NCBI GenBank assembly: GCA_041399085.1
Contig: JAWKTM010000034.1
Coordinates: 1-64,000, forward strand
DNA from: JAWKTM01 sp041399085
GTDB taxonomy: Bacteria; Planctomycetota; Planctomycetia; Pirellulales; Pirellulaceae
Length of the DNA: 64,000 bases
Direction of reading: 5' to 3'
Shown one piece after another: positions 47,601-57,001 of this stretch (the first letter of the stretch is position 1; each line of letters starts with the position of its first letter). The notes beneath the pieces are model-generated. The model saw only the letters and a program-made list of their open reading frames with translations. It was not told where the DNA came from and ran no database searches. Made by a program: the position numbers and the translations under genes.

Positions 47601-48540
47601 TCGTTGGTTCGGTGATTGCCCGAGGAGAAGTCGTGCGCCGTCGCCAGCTTCGACGAGGTAAAGCTTTAGCGGCAAAAAGGGTTGCTGTTTTGGCAACAGG
47701 TTCTTATGGCTTGGCGGTTGTTGATTTATCACAACGACGAGCCCGTAGTGCTTGGTCAATTGGCCGTGAACGGAGACTCGCAGGATGTGGCAGTGGACGC
47801 TCGAACATCGGTGGCAGTTGTGGCTTCTATGATAGCGGATTGCATTTTGTCGACATCTGGAGCCAATGATGCCGAAGCCCATGTGCACGGCGAATATCAA
47901 CGCGACGCATGCGTCGAGTTGTTGGATGGAGTCGCATACGCGGCGGCGAGCGGCCGGATTCAGGCTACGACCCGGTTTCTGGCGACCTGCTGTCTTCATA
48001 CGTGGTGCCCAACGCTGGCGAGATTACGGGGCTGACTCACGAAGATGACTATCTTTACGCGATGGATGCCAATGGCACACTGCATATCCTTGAGGTTTCC
48101 GCTTCCGCGTGGACAAACGAGCCGAGTTAACGCTACCGATTGGAGGCGGTCAAATCTCTGTCTCGAATCAGATCGTCTACGCGCCCGGCTAATGGCGGCG
48201 AACAGCTCTTTCCGTGGTGTGGATTTGCCACGGTAGATGTGCGGAATTCAAGCAGCCCTGTGCTCATCAGCAGTCTCGGATGTCCCGGCCCCTTTCCAAG
48301 CTGCCGGAACATACTTGGCCCCCGAATGGATCCGGATTGGGGCTCCTCATTGGACGCGCAATGGTTTTCAATCCGCTGTCGAGTTGGTTGATATTCGGGA
48401 TCCCAACAATACCTATGAGTTTCTTACGCGATTTCCTCTTCTGCTGACCCGGCCAAGCGCTGTAATCGCCTCCGGCATCGGTTATATCGCGGACGGCACG
48501 GGCGGGTTTGTCGTCGTGGGAACTATGTGCCGTTCGACAA
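47601..48540 (+). pseudogene. LVIVD-type propeller module of a giant surface protein
   Basis: Frames combine to give LATGSYGLAVVDLS (about 47690), VLGQLAVNGDSQDVAVDART (about 47750), LHFVDI, ELLDGVAYAAASGRIQAYDP (about 47920), TGLTHEDDYLYAMDANGTLHILEVS (about 48025-48100), VELVDIRDPNNTYEFLTRFP (about 48380) and AVAIASGIGYIADGTGGFVVV. These are the repeating AYVAD/LxIVD motifs of LVIVD-type beta-propellers in exported planctomycete proteins. At least eight frame changes occur. It leads directly into an Ig-like module. Confidence 0.55.
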
Positions 48541-49646
48541 TCGCGGGCAGCGCCCGTGGTGACGGCGACCGGGCCGGCGGGTGCGACCGTGCAAGAGGGG
48601 AGCTTCGTTTCGATTCGCACGCGTGACCGACGACGTGCAGGTGCGAGACGTCGAACTGCTGATGAACGGCGCGGTCGTGCCGCGGGACGTGTCGCTGCCG
48701 TGGATCTGGCGAGCGGTGACGCTGCCGCTGGCTTCGGGGACGACGACTGTCACGTTCCAGGTCCGAGCCACCGACACGGGCGGAAACGTCGGGCTTTCGG
48801 ATCAGTTGACCTACACGCTAACACCCGATTACTCCGCCTGAGATCATTGGTTCGTCGCCTGCCGACAACGCGGGATTCCGCGTGAGTGCCGTGACGCTCC
48901 GGTTCGACGAGCCGATCAAATGGATACCACGCGACTTGCCCTGTCTGGTTTCACGCTCACGAATCTCGCTACGGGCAGCTCGCCCGGCGGCGGCGACGAC
49001 ACGCCGGTCGCGCTCGATCGCATCGAGGCCCTCTCGCCGCAACGCGTCGTGATTTACACCACACAGCCGCTAGGGCGAAGGCCGCTATCGCTTGACGGGC
49101 GACGCCAGCGTAATCTCCGACGTGCAGGCAATCGGAGTCGCTCGGGCTGATTGGCATCACATTCACGAGCTGACCTGGACGAACAAACGCCGTCGTGTTG
49201 ATTTCCGACGGCGACGGCGACTGGAACTCAACCCGGCAACTGAGCACTGGCCAAGTGCCCGCCCAACGACGCCGTCATCATCGACCGCAAGACGGCCAAC
49301 CCCACGATCACGCTCCCCAACGGCAACATCCGCATCCGCAGCCTCGTCTCACGCGAGCAGTTCATCATGAACGGCGGGTCATTGACCGTAAGAAGTGAGC
49401 CATCCGAGATTCAAGCCCGCTTCTGAGATTGGCAACGGGTCAGTCCTAACCGCCGTGATAGCCGCAAGGCATTATTCGTCGCGAGCGGGGACACCAAGAT
49501 AGATGGCGGAAGCTTTATCGCAACCAATGGTGGAACGATAAGACTGCTCCAAGCAGACGCGATTAGTCAACCGACGTTCACGAGTGGGACCAACATCTGG
49601 CGAGCACATGGCCTGGGAAGTCTGATCGACTTTGGCAATCTCACGA
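48541..49646 (+). pseudogene. Ig-like modules preceding the 660-bp repeats
   Basis: Readable as GPAGATVQEGSFVSIRTR, VTDDVQVRDVELLMNGAVVP (about 48620-48680), VTFQVRATDTGGNVGLSDQLTYTL (about 48750-48830), then an SbsA-like segment with RFDEPIKMDTTRLAL and LDRIEALSPQRVVIYTTQPL (about 48900-49075), GDGDWNSTRQLSTGQVP (about 49210), NDAVIIDRKTANPTITLPNG, FIMNGGSLTV and TKIDGGSFIATNGGTIRLLQ (about 49495-49550). The last part begins the beta-helix-like repeat style that dominates the next 2.8 kb. Interrupted by about six indels. Confidence 0.55.
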
Positions 49647-52430
49647 GCATCGACATGGGACCGGCTCATTTGGTCACGCTTCAGGATCGAAAGCCGCTCA
49701 GCGGCGGCCGCGTCGTGCTGCCGAACGTGACTCAGATCAGCGACACGGCAGACAATGCCGCGGCAAGTGGACTTACTTGCCGACGGTGCTGGAAGGATCA
49801 TCCTGACGCGCTGACGGTCCGCCACACACAGAACTCGTTGTGGAGCGAAATTGGCGTTCGAGTCTGACGCGCGCAGCGCGCGGAGCGATCGAGTGCCCAT
49901 CTTGAACACGCTTCGCCGGGTCGACGTGACGCTGAACGGCACCGGCATCGTTACCTGTTAGCACTTGGCAGCAATTGAACGACGGCGTGGCGACGCGCGC
50001 CGGGCGCGCGCCTACGCGTTTAGTTCGTTAGTGAATGCGGGGATGACACGAAGCTGAATCGCCACCGGCGGCAGTTTGAATCTTCCGTTGTTGACGAGCC
50101 TGGTGGCAGGCCAGTTGTCATTGGCGGGTGGGCGCGACGGCGTCGGTTCCGCTGCTTTCCAACATCGACGCGCCAGTCTGATAGTCGGTGGCGGCGTGAC
50201 ATTGCGGTGCCTTCCGCGACCAGCTACAGCCAACCCCCGCGACAGCAACACCGGAATCTTGCGAGCCAGCGGCACGGCTAGCGTGCTTTGACTTGTCCGG
50301 TGTACCAGCATCGACATGGGGACCGGCCCATGCGGTCACCCTGCAGATCGAGCGGGCCAGCGGCGGCCGCGTCTTGCTGCTGAACGTGACTCAGATCAGC
50401 GACACGGCAGACGCCGCCGGCGGTAAGCGGGACTTACTTGCCGACGGTGCTGGAAGCCAGATCATCCTGACGGGCGCTGACGAATCTCACACAGAACTCG
50501 TTGTGGAGCGAAAATTGGCGTTCGAGTCTGATCGCGCGCAGCGGCGGAGCGATCGAGCGCCCATCTTGAATACGCTTCGCCGGGTCGACGTGACGCTGAA
50601 CGGCACCGGCACGTTGCCGGTCAATACTTGGCAGCACTGGAACGACGGCGTGGCGACGTTGCTCTGGGCGGCGCCTACGCGTTTAGTTCGCGCTGGTGAA
50701 TGCGGATGACACGAAGCTGAACGCCACCGGCGGCAGTTTGAATCTTCCGTTGTTGACGAGCCTGGTGGCAGGCCAAGTTGTCATTGGCGGGTGGCGACGG
50801 CGTTTGTTCCGCTGCTTTCCAACATCGACGCGTATGCCAGTCTGATAGCGTCGGTGGTGGCGGCGTGACATTGGCGGTGCCTTCCGCGACCAGCTAAGCA
50901 GCCAACCCCGCGACAGCAACAACACCGGAATCTTGCAGAGCCAGCGGCACGGCCAAGGATAGCGTGCTTGACTTGTCCGGTGTGACTAGCATCGACATGG
51001 GACTGGCCCATGCGGCCTACCCTGCAGATCGAGCTGCTTCAGCGGCGGTCATGTCTTGCTGCCGAACGTGACTCAGATCAGCGACACGGCAGACAATGCC
51101 TATGGCAAGTGGACTTACTTGCCGACGGTGCTGGAAGCCAGATCATCCTGACGCTGGACGAATCTCACACATTGGCAGAACTGTTGTGAGCGAAAGTGGC
51201 GTTCGAGTCTGATCGCGCAGCGGCGGAGCGATCGACGCGCCCATCTTGAATACGCTTCGCCGTGGGTCGACGTGACGCTGAACGGCACCGGCACGTTACC
51301 TGTTAGCACCTTGGCAGCACTGGAACGACGGCGTGGCGACGTTGTCGGCGGGCGCCTACGCGTTTAGTTCGTTAGTGAATGCGGATGACACGAAGCTGAA
51401 CGCCACCGGCGGCAGTTTGAATCTTCCGTTGTTGACGAGCCTGGTGGCAGGCCAGTTGTCATTGGCGGGTGGGGCGCGACGGCGTCGGTTCCGCTGCTTT
51501 CCACATCGACGCGCCAGTCTGATAGTCGGTGGCGGGCGTGACATTGGCGGTGCCTTCCGCGACCAGCTACAGCCAACCCCGTGACAGCAACACCGGAATC
51601 TTGCGAGCCAGCGGCACGGCCAGGTGCGTTTGACTTGTCCGGTGTGACCAGCATCGACATGGGACCGGCCCATGCGGTCACCCTGCAGATCGAGCGCTCG
51701 CCGCGTCTTGCTGCCGAACGTGACCGATCAGCGACACGGCGGACATTGCCGCGCGGCAAGTGGACTTACTTGCCGACGGTGCTGGAAGCCAGATCATCCT
51801 GACGGGGCGCTGACGAATCTCACAGAACTCGTTGTGGAGCGAAAAATTGGCGTTCGAGTCTGACGCGCAGCGGCGGAGCGATCGACGCGCCCATCTTGAA
51901 TACGCTTCGCCGTCGACGTGACGCTGAACGGCACCGGCACGTTACCTGTTAGCACTTGGCAGCACTGGAACGACGGCGTGGCGACGTTGTCGGGCGGGCG
52001 CCTTACGCGTTTAGTTCGTTAGTGAATGCGGATGACACGAAGCTGAACGCCGCCACCGGCGGCAGTTTGAATCTTCCGTTGTTGACGAGCCTGGTGGCAG
52101 GCCATGGAAGTTGTCATTGGCGGGTGGGCGCGACGGCGTCGGTTCCGCTGCTTTCCAACATCGACGCGCCAGTTCGATAGTCGGTGGTGGCGTGACATTG
52201 GCGGTGCCTTCCGCGACCAGCTACAGCTAACCCCGCGACAGCAACACCGAATCTTGCGTGAGCCAGCGGCACGGCTAGCGTGCTTGATTAATTTGCTGGT
52301 GTGACCAGCATCGACATGGGATCGGCCCAGGTGGTCACCCTGCAGATCGAAGCCGCCGCTCAGCGGTCGCGTCTTGCTGCCGAACGTGACTCAGATCAGC
52401 GACACGGCAGACAATGCCGCCGGGCTCATG
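49647..52430 (+). repeat. About 660-bp tandem repeats in a giant surface protein
   Basis: The landmark GCATCGACATGGGA recurs at 49647, 50308, 50989, 51651 and 52308, giving periods of 661, 681, 662 and 657 bp: four full units and a partial fifth. Each unit would encode about 220 residues, with consensus segments SIDMGPAHAVTLQIE, VLLPNVTQISDTAD, NTLRRVDVTLNGTGTLP, LNDGVATLSAGAYAFSSLV, NADDTKLNATGGSLNLPLLTSL and SVPLLSNIDA. By eye, units seem to differ from one another largely by 1-3 nt indels, which destroy the frame in every copy. The pattern suggests a beta-helix-type surface repeat whose consensus sequence was not polished. Confidence 0.85.
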
Positions 52431-53104
52431 TTCTGTCGGACGGTGTGGGTAGTGATGGTCCTCACGTCGGGTCAATCCTGTTCAGACCCGAGTTGAGTGG
52501 TTGGGTTTCCAGCAATACGGCCTCCTCCAACTCAGCCAAGTCACGCTCAACGCGACGCAGACCGTTCTGGTAGGTGTCACGACCAGCGAGACGAATAACG
52601 GCCTGATTGTTGGGCAACTTGGGTTGCGCGTGGCGGGAGGAGAAAATATTTACGCCGCTGAAGGCATGCCGCCGCTCAGCAATGAACGATCTGTCGCTTT
52701 TGGCCGAGGCGGAGTCGCGCACGGTCGGCCTTCGGGGTTGGAGTCGAAGCGGCGACGCGATTGGCGAGCGTTGAATTCCGGGTGTTGGACCTGCCGATTC
52801 GTTATTCGGGACACGCGTCGGCAACGACGGTCTACTTGGATCGCGACGCCGCCGGTCACGGGTGGTTCGTCGACGCCACGCCGTGGGACGACGAGGAATC
52901 TGACTCGGAAGGCCGCGCGATCGTTGGCGGAGCGGCGGACGAAGCGCGTGGATCTGTTGACCGTTGCGCTCCACGAACTGGGCAGTCCTGCTGGAGCATG
53001 ACGACGATCTCGACTCCCTGGATGTACGACCCGCTCGCCGTCGGGCGGCGAAGCGGCTTGCGGCGGAGGATGTTGAAGCGTTCGCGAAGCTTGATTGGGA
53101 ATAG
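52431..53104 (+). pseudogene. C-terminal module of the giant surface protein with a HELGH-type site
   Basis: Readable as LQLSQVTLNATQTVLVGVTT, ETNNGLIVGQLGLRV and YAAEGMPPLSNERSVAF (about 52520-52700), then LDLPIRYSGHASATTVYLDR, AGHGWFVDATPWDDEE (about 52785-52900), and VDLLTVALHELG followed by a Gly/His/Asp-rich stretch and MYDPLAVG (about 52950-53040), stopping at TAG 53102. The end resembles a common planctomycete C-terminal module with a metzincin-like HELGHxLGxxH site, here disturbed by indels after HELG. It marks the likely 3' end of the gene that occupies 42-53 kb. Confidence 0.6.
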
Positions 53105-53169
53105 GTTGATGAATTGCGATAGCAATCGGGGAGCGTCGTGTTGCGCCAATTCGCTGGGCGAATTGGCGA

Positions 53170-53832
53170 TTGGCCGCGGAGCAACCAACGACTGTGACGG
53201 TGCTGATAAGTTCGGTAAACTTAAGCCAAGGAGCACCGCATCCCAATTTCAGCCGATTTCAGTTCGCGACTATCTCGATGGCGAGCGAGACGCGAAGCAC
53301 AAGCACGAGTACGTTCACGGTTTCGTATATGCGATGGTCGGAGAGACCAACTTGCATAATCGAATCGCGACGAATGCCACCGGTGTTGCATTCGCAGTTG
53401 CGAGGCAAGCCGTGCCAAGTCTTCAACTCCGACACGAAAATCCGTATCCGGCAAGCTCAGGGGACGCGGTTTTACTATCCCGACGCGTCGGTCGTCTGCC
53501 ATCGGAATGCATCGGACGAGACGTTTCAAGATTCGCCGGTGGTCGTGATCGAGGTTATCTCCGAGTCGACTCGGCGCACGGATGAATATGAGAAGCGGGA
53601 AGCCTATTTGTCCATCGATTCGCTGTGCGTGTACATCTTGGCGGAACAGGCTTCCGCCGCGGCGATCGTTTATCGCCGCTTGGACAGCGGGTTTGGACGC
53701 GAGACGTATCTCGGCCGCGACGCCGTGATTTCGCTGCCCGAGATCGCTTGCACTTTGCCGTTGGCCGAACTGTACGAGGATGTTGAGTTCCCCGAGCCGG
53801 TAAGCGATGACGAAACGGGTGAGTGGCTTTGA
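53170..53832 (+). CDS. Uma2-family (PD-(D/E)XK-like) protein, frameshifted near its start
   Basis: The catalytic core is in this frame: TKIRIRQAQGTRFYYPDASVV with the acidic metal ligand D, then VVVIEVISESTRRTDEYEKREAYLSI with the ExE-type site and the conserved Lys in the EKR stretch. Residues before it (ISVRDYLDGERDAKHKHEYV, NLHNRIATNATGV) are in another frame up to about 53383, so one small indel lies there, and the true start is uncertain. Uma2 proteins have a restriction-endonuclease-like fold, are very abundant in planctomycetes and cyanobacteria, and have no established function. It is followed at 53950 by a DUF4058 gene, another family common in the same phyla. Confidence 0.75.
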   Translation: MAAEQPTTVTVLISSVNLSQGAPHPNFSRFQFATISMASETRSTSTSTFTVSYMRWSERPTCIIESRRMPPVLHSQLRGKPCQVFNSDTKIRIRQAQGTRFYYPDASVVCHRNASDETFQDSPVVVIEVISESTRRTDEYEKREAYLSIDSLCVYILAEQASAAAIVYRRLDSGFGRETYLGRDAVISLPEIACTLPLAELYEDVEFPEPVSDDETGEWL

Positions 53833-53949
53833 CGGCTCGTGATTCGGGGGCCGGGATCGAGCGGAGTGTTTTCGGAGTGAGATGAATCTCGGTTATACTT
53901 GGAAGCGAACTGACGCCTACGTAGACTCGCCGTTGCCAAGGGCCGCTCG

Positions 53950-54726
53950 ATGCCTTGTCCCTTTCCTGGAATGGATCCATTTCTGGAGTTGCCTCCGTAT
54001 TGGAGCGATTTTACGCCTAAGTTTCTCACGGCAATCAGCAATTCGTTGCTCAGCAGCCTCATGCCGAAGTACGAGGTTCGCATCGAGGAATACTTGGTGT
54101 TGCAACACGACGAACAACGATTGCATCGACTTCGCCCTGATGTCGTGATCAGCTCGCATGACCGCGAGCGTGGCAGTGTGGCGGTCGCCGTCGAAACCTC
54201 GGCTTCAACCGAGCTTGACTACCCTGAGTTTGATCCGATGACGCAGCGGCGGTTGGTGCTGGCGCATCGCGCCACCGGGCGAGTCATCACGGTGATGGAG
54301 ATCCTATCCCCGGTAAATAAATCTCCTGGGGAAGATGGCATAGCGGCTTACGAACGCAAACGGGAAGAATTGCTCACGTCGGGCTGTCATCTGATCGAGA
54401 TGGACTTGTTGCGCGGCGGGCAGCGTTTGCCAATGCAAGGCCCGTTGCCGCCCGGCGACTACTTTGCCTACATCGGCCGCAAGGATCGCCGCCCTCGATG
54501 TCAAGTGATCGGCTGGCCGTGGCGAGCGTTATTGCCGCAAGTCCCCGTGCCGTTGTTGCCCGAGGATGGCGAGACAACTTTGGATTTGGCGGCCGCATTT
54601 CGGACTGCTTACGATCCGTCGTTCTACGACCGACGTTTGCCCTACGATCGCCAGCTCGATCCACCGTTGACGGAGCACGACCGGGAATGGGTCCAGGAAC
54701 GGTTGGAATCAATGACCAGCACTTGA
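53950..54726 (+). CDS. DUF4058 family protein
   Basis: 258 residues beginning MPCPFPGMDPFLE, the characteristic DUF4058 start (GMDPxLE), followed by LRPDVVI, RVITVMEILSPVNKSPG and a GxxxYxxKRxxLL-like stretch (AYERKREELLTSGCHLIEMDLLRGG). The EILSPxNK and EMDLLRGG segments resemble a restriction-endonuclease-like core, and DUF4058 proteins are common in planctomycetes and cyanobacteria; their function is unknown. It lies 117 bp after the Uma2 gene on the same strand. There is no signal peptide or membrane helix. The sequence is clean again from here rightwards. Confidence 0.85.
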   Translation: MPCPFPGMDPFLELPPYWSDFTPKFLTAISNSLLSSLMPKYEVRIEEYLVLQHDEQRLHRLRPDVVISSHDRERGSVAVAVETSASTELDYPEFDPMTQRRLVLAHRATGRVITVMEILSPVNKSPGEDGIAAYERKREELLTSGCHLIEMDLLRGGQRLPMQGPLPPGDYFAYIGRKDRRPRCQVIGWPWRALLPQVPVPLLPEDGETTLDLAAAFRTAYDPSFYDRRLPYDRQLDPPLTEHDREWVQERLESMTST

Positions 54727-54873
54727 TGGCCCGCGGCGATCTCGGGTTTTGTTGTGGCTGAGCCGAATTTTGCTGACATCAAAAACGATCTTGTCAGCGT
54801 TGGCGAATGCGGATACTGTTCGCCCCTCTTCTCACGGACCAGTCGCTTCCAATCTTTCACGTGGGCGGATGTT

Positions 54874-55614
54874 ATGTCCTCTTGCTGTCAAAATGCACGC
54901 CGAACGAAGCTCGCGGCCGCGATGTTGCTCGCCTGGAGCGCCGTGGCCTCGACCGGCTGCCAGTTTTCCGCGATGGGACAAAATGCGCACGGCGCGAGAC
55001 TGTATCAGCAGGGTCAGTACCAAGCGGCCTTGCAGGAGTTCCAAAAGGCGGCGGCCAGTAGTCCGACGAATCCCGATTCGTATTACAACATGGCGGCCAC
55101 CATGCATCGGCTGGGATCGCAGCAGAACGACAAGGCGCTGCTGGCTCAGGCCGAAACGCTTTACAACCAATGTCTGGATTTGTCGCCCGATCACGTGGAC
55201 TGTCATCGCGGGTTGGCTGTGTTACTGGTGGAAACGGATCGGCAGGATCGAGCGTTCAATCTGTTGAAGAACTGGGCCACGCGGAGCCCGCAGTTGGCCG
55301 ACGCGCGGGTCGAACTGGCTCGACTGTACGAAGAGTTCGGCGACATGGAGACGGCCAAGCTGCAACTGTATCAAGCCGTGCAGTTGGATCCGAACAACCA
55401 GCGAGCCTTGATGGCCTTGGGACGCCAGCGAGAAAAAGCCGGCGATCTTCAGCAAGCGTTGGCCAACTACCAGCGAGCCTACAGCTTGAACAACATGCAG
55501 CCCCAATTGGCCGAGCGCATCGCGTCGCTGCAACGCACGATTGCCGGCCAAGCTCCCGGCACGACCGCCGGCGGCACTCGGCTGGTGAACACCGCGCCAA
55601 CCACGCGCTACTAG
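54874..55614 (+). CDS. TPR-repeat lipoprotein
   Basis: 246 residues from ATG 54874. The frame opens earlier (54754), but this start gives a signal peptide with a plausible lipobox (AVASTGC, Cys33), implying lipid attachment to the membrane. At least four TPR units follow (ARLYQQGQYQAALQEFQKA, LYNQCLDLSPDHVDCHRGLA, ADARVELARLYEEFGDMETA, ALMALGRQREKAGDLQQALANYQ). TPR lipoproteins serve as scaffolds in envelope complexes, pilus assembly or secretion; no partner is visible here. It converges on serS, whose stop is 65 bp further on. Confidence 0.82.
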   Translation: MSSCCQNARRTKLAAAMLLAWSAVASTGCQFSAMGQNAHGARLYQQGQYQAALQEFQKAAASSPTNPDSYYNMAATMHRLGSQQNDKALLAQAETLYNQCLDLSPDHVDCHRGLAVLLVETDRQDRAFNLLKNWATRSPQLADARVELARLYEEFGDMETAKLQLYQAVQLDPNNQRALMALGRQREKAGDLQQALANYQRAYSLNNMQPQLAERIASLQRTIAGQAPGTTAGGTRLVNTAPTTRY

Positions 55615-55678
55615 TCGGATTCAAACGTCCGCATCAACACCGCGGCGAAGGCGGTGCGGTTCACTACGCCAACGGCGA

Positions 55679-56968
55679 CTAAGCCGACTTCGGTTCGATT
55701 CGATCCTTGCCGACGAACGCTCGCAATGCTTCGGGCACCACGATGCTTCCGTCCGCTTGCTGATAATTCTCCAGCACGGCGATCATCGCGCGGCTGATGG
55801 CGATGGCCGTGCCGTTTAGCGTGTGAACCAACTGCGTTCCCTTTTCGCCTTTGGTCTTGTAGCGGATGTTCAACCGGCGAGCTTGATAGTCGGTGCAGTT
55901 CGACGTGCTGGTGACTTCGCCATACTCGCCCGCTTCGCCGCGCCCCGGCATCCAGGCTTCGAGGTCATACTTGCGATAGGCCGGGCCACCCAGATCGCCG
56001 GTGGCCGTATCGACCACGCGATATGCCAAGCCGAGTCCGTCGAACAACCGGCACTCCAACTGGCAAAACTCTTCCAACACCGCGTCGCTTTGATCCGGTT
56101 TGGTGAAGGCGAACATCTCGACTTTGGTGAACTGATGGACGCGGTACAAGCCGCGAGAAGCTCGGCCGGCCGCGCCCGCTTCAGTGCGGAAGCAATGGCT
56201 GATGCCGCACAGCTTCATCGGCAATTGCTCGGCCTCCAACGTCTGGCCGGACATCAAGCCGCCGATCGTGATCTCAGCGGTTGCCACCAAGTTCAGGTCG
56301 CTGTTCTCGATGCTGTAAATCTGGGTTTCCGGTCCGCGCGGGATGTAACCGGTGCCGTGCAAGATATTCGTATAGGCCAAGTCGGGCGTGACGACCGGCG
56401 TGAACCCCTCGCTCATCAACAGTTGCAGCGCGTATCGTTGCAGCGCCAGCTCCAACAGCACGGCGTCGTTCCGCAGAAAGTAAAAGCCGTGTCCGGCCAC
56501 GCGAGCGCCGCCTTCGAAGTCGATCAGATCGAGCCGCTCTGCCAGCTCGACATGATCGAGCGGCTTGAAGTCGAACTTCGGCGGCTCGTGCTTTCCGCGA
56601 CGCACCTCCAGATTCGCTTGATCGTCGGCTCCGATCGGGGCGTCGGGATGCGTCATGTTCGGGATCAGCCGCTGGATCGCCACGACCTCCGCGTCCAGCC
56701 GATCGTGCTCGGCTTGCGCGGCGTCCTTCGCTTCGCGCAGCCGGCGTCCTTCTTCCTTGCGAGCTTCCCGTTCGTCCGCGTCCTTGGCCTTGCCGATCGA
56801 CTTCGACACTTCGTTCGCTTGCCGATTCAGCTCTTCGACTTCCTGCAGCTTCGCCCGCCGTTGCGACTCCGATTCCACGAGCCGGTCGATGTCGGCCGAA
56901 GCGCCGCGCAGCTCGCAATTGCGTTTCACGGCTTCGGCATTTTCCAAGATGAATTTACGGTCAAGCAT
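55679..56968 (-). CDS. serS: Seryl-tRNA synthetase
   Basis: 429 residues, normal length. The N-terminal antiparallel coiled-coil arm (about 30-100) binds the long variable arm of tRNA-Ser. The class II catalytic core follows with the TAEI segment at 230-233, motif 2 around 255-270 (GISHCFRTEAGAAGR), a TSTSNCTDYQARR helix at 353-364, and motif 3 LNGTAIAISRAM at 384-395. It charges tRNA-Ser, and tRNA-Sec if present, with serine using ATP. It is the first gene of a minus-strand stretch followed by an M20 peptidase gene, 33 bp upstream on the same strand, perhaps co-transcribed. Confidence 0.96.
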   Translation of the reverse strand: MLDRKFILENAEAVKRNCELRGASADIDRLVESESQRRAKLQEVEELNRQANEVSKSIGKAKDADEREARKEEGRRLREAKDAAQAEHDRLDAEVVAIQRLIPNMTHPDAPIGADDQANLEVRRGKHEPPKFDFKPLDHVELAERLDLIDFEGGARVAGHGFYFLRNDAVLLELALQRYALQLLMSEGFTPVVTPDLAYTNILHGTGYIPRGPETQIYSIENSDLNLVATAEITIGGLMSGQTLEAEQLPMKLCGISHCFRTEAGAAGRASRGLYRVHQFTKVEMFAFTKPDQSDAVLEEFCQLECRLFDGLGLAYRVVDTATGDLGGPAYRKYDLEAWMPGRGEAGEYGEVTSTSNCTDYQARRLNIRYKTKGEKGTQLVHTLNGTAIAISRAMIAVLENYQQADGSIVVPEALRAFVGKDRIEPKSA

Positions 56969-57001
56969 GAGTCGAAATCACGTTCGTCGGAGAGGAAGGT
57001 C

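Noticed and set aside
49647..52430. Transposon or insertion sequence as the source of the 660-bp repeats
   Set aside because: No transposase motifs, terminal inverted repeats or target duplications; units are head-to-tail and encode a repeat domain in conceptual translation.
38407..53169. Interpreting every short frame here as a separate gene
   Set aside because: Adjacent frames carry consecutive pieces of the same domains, so they are fragments of a few frameshifted genes.
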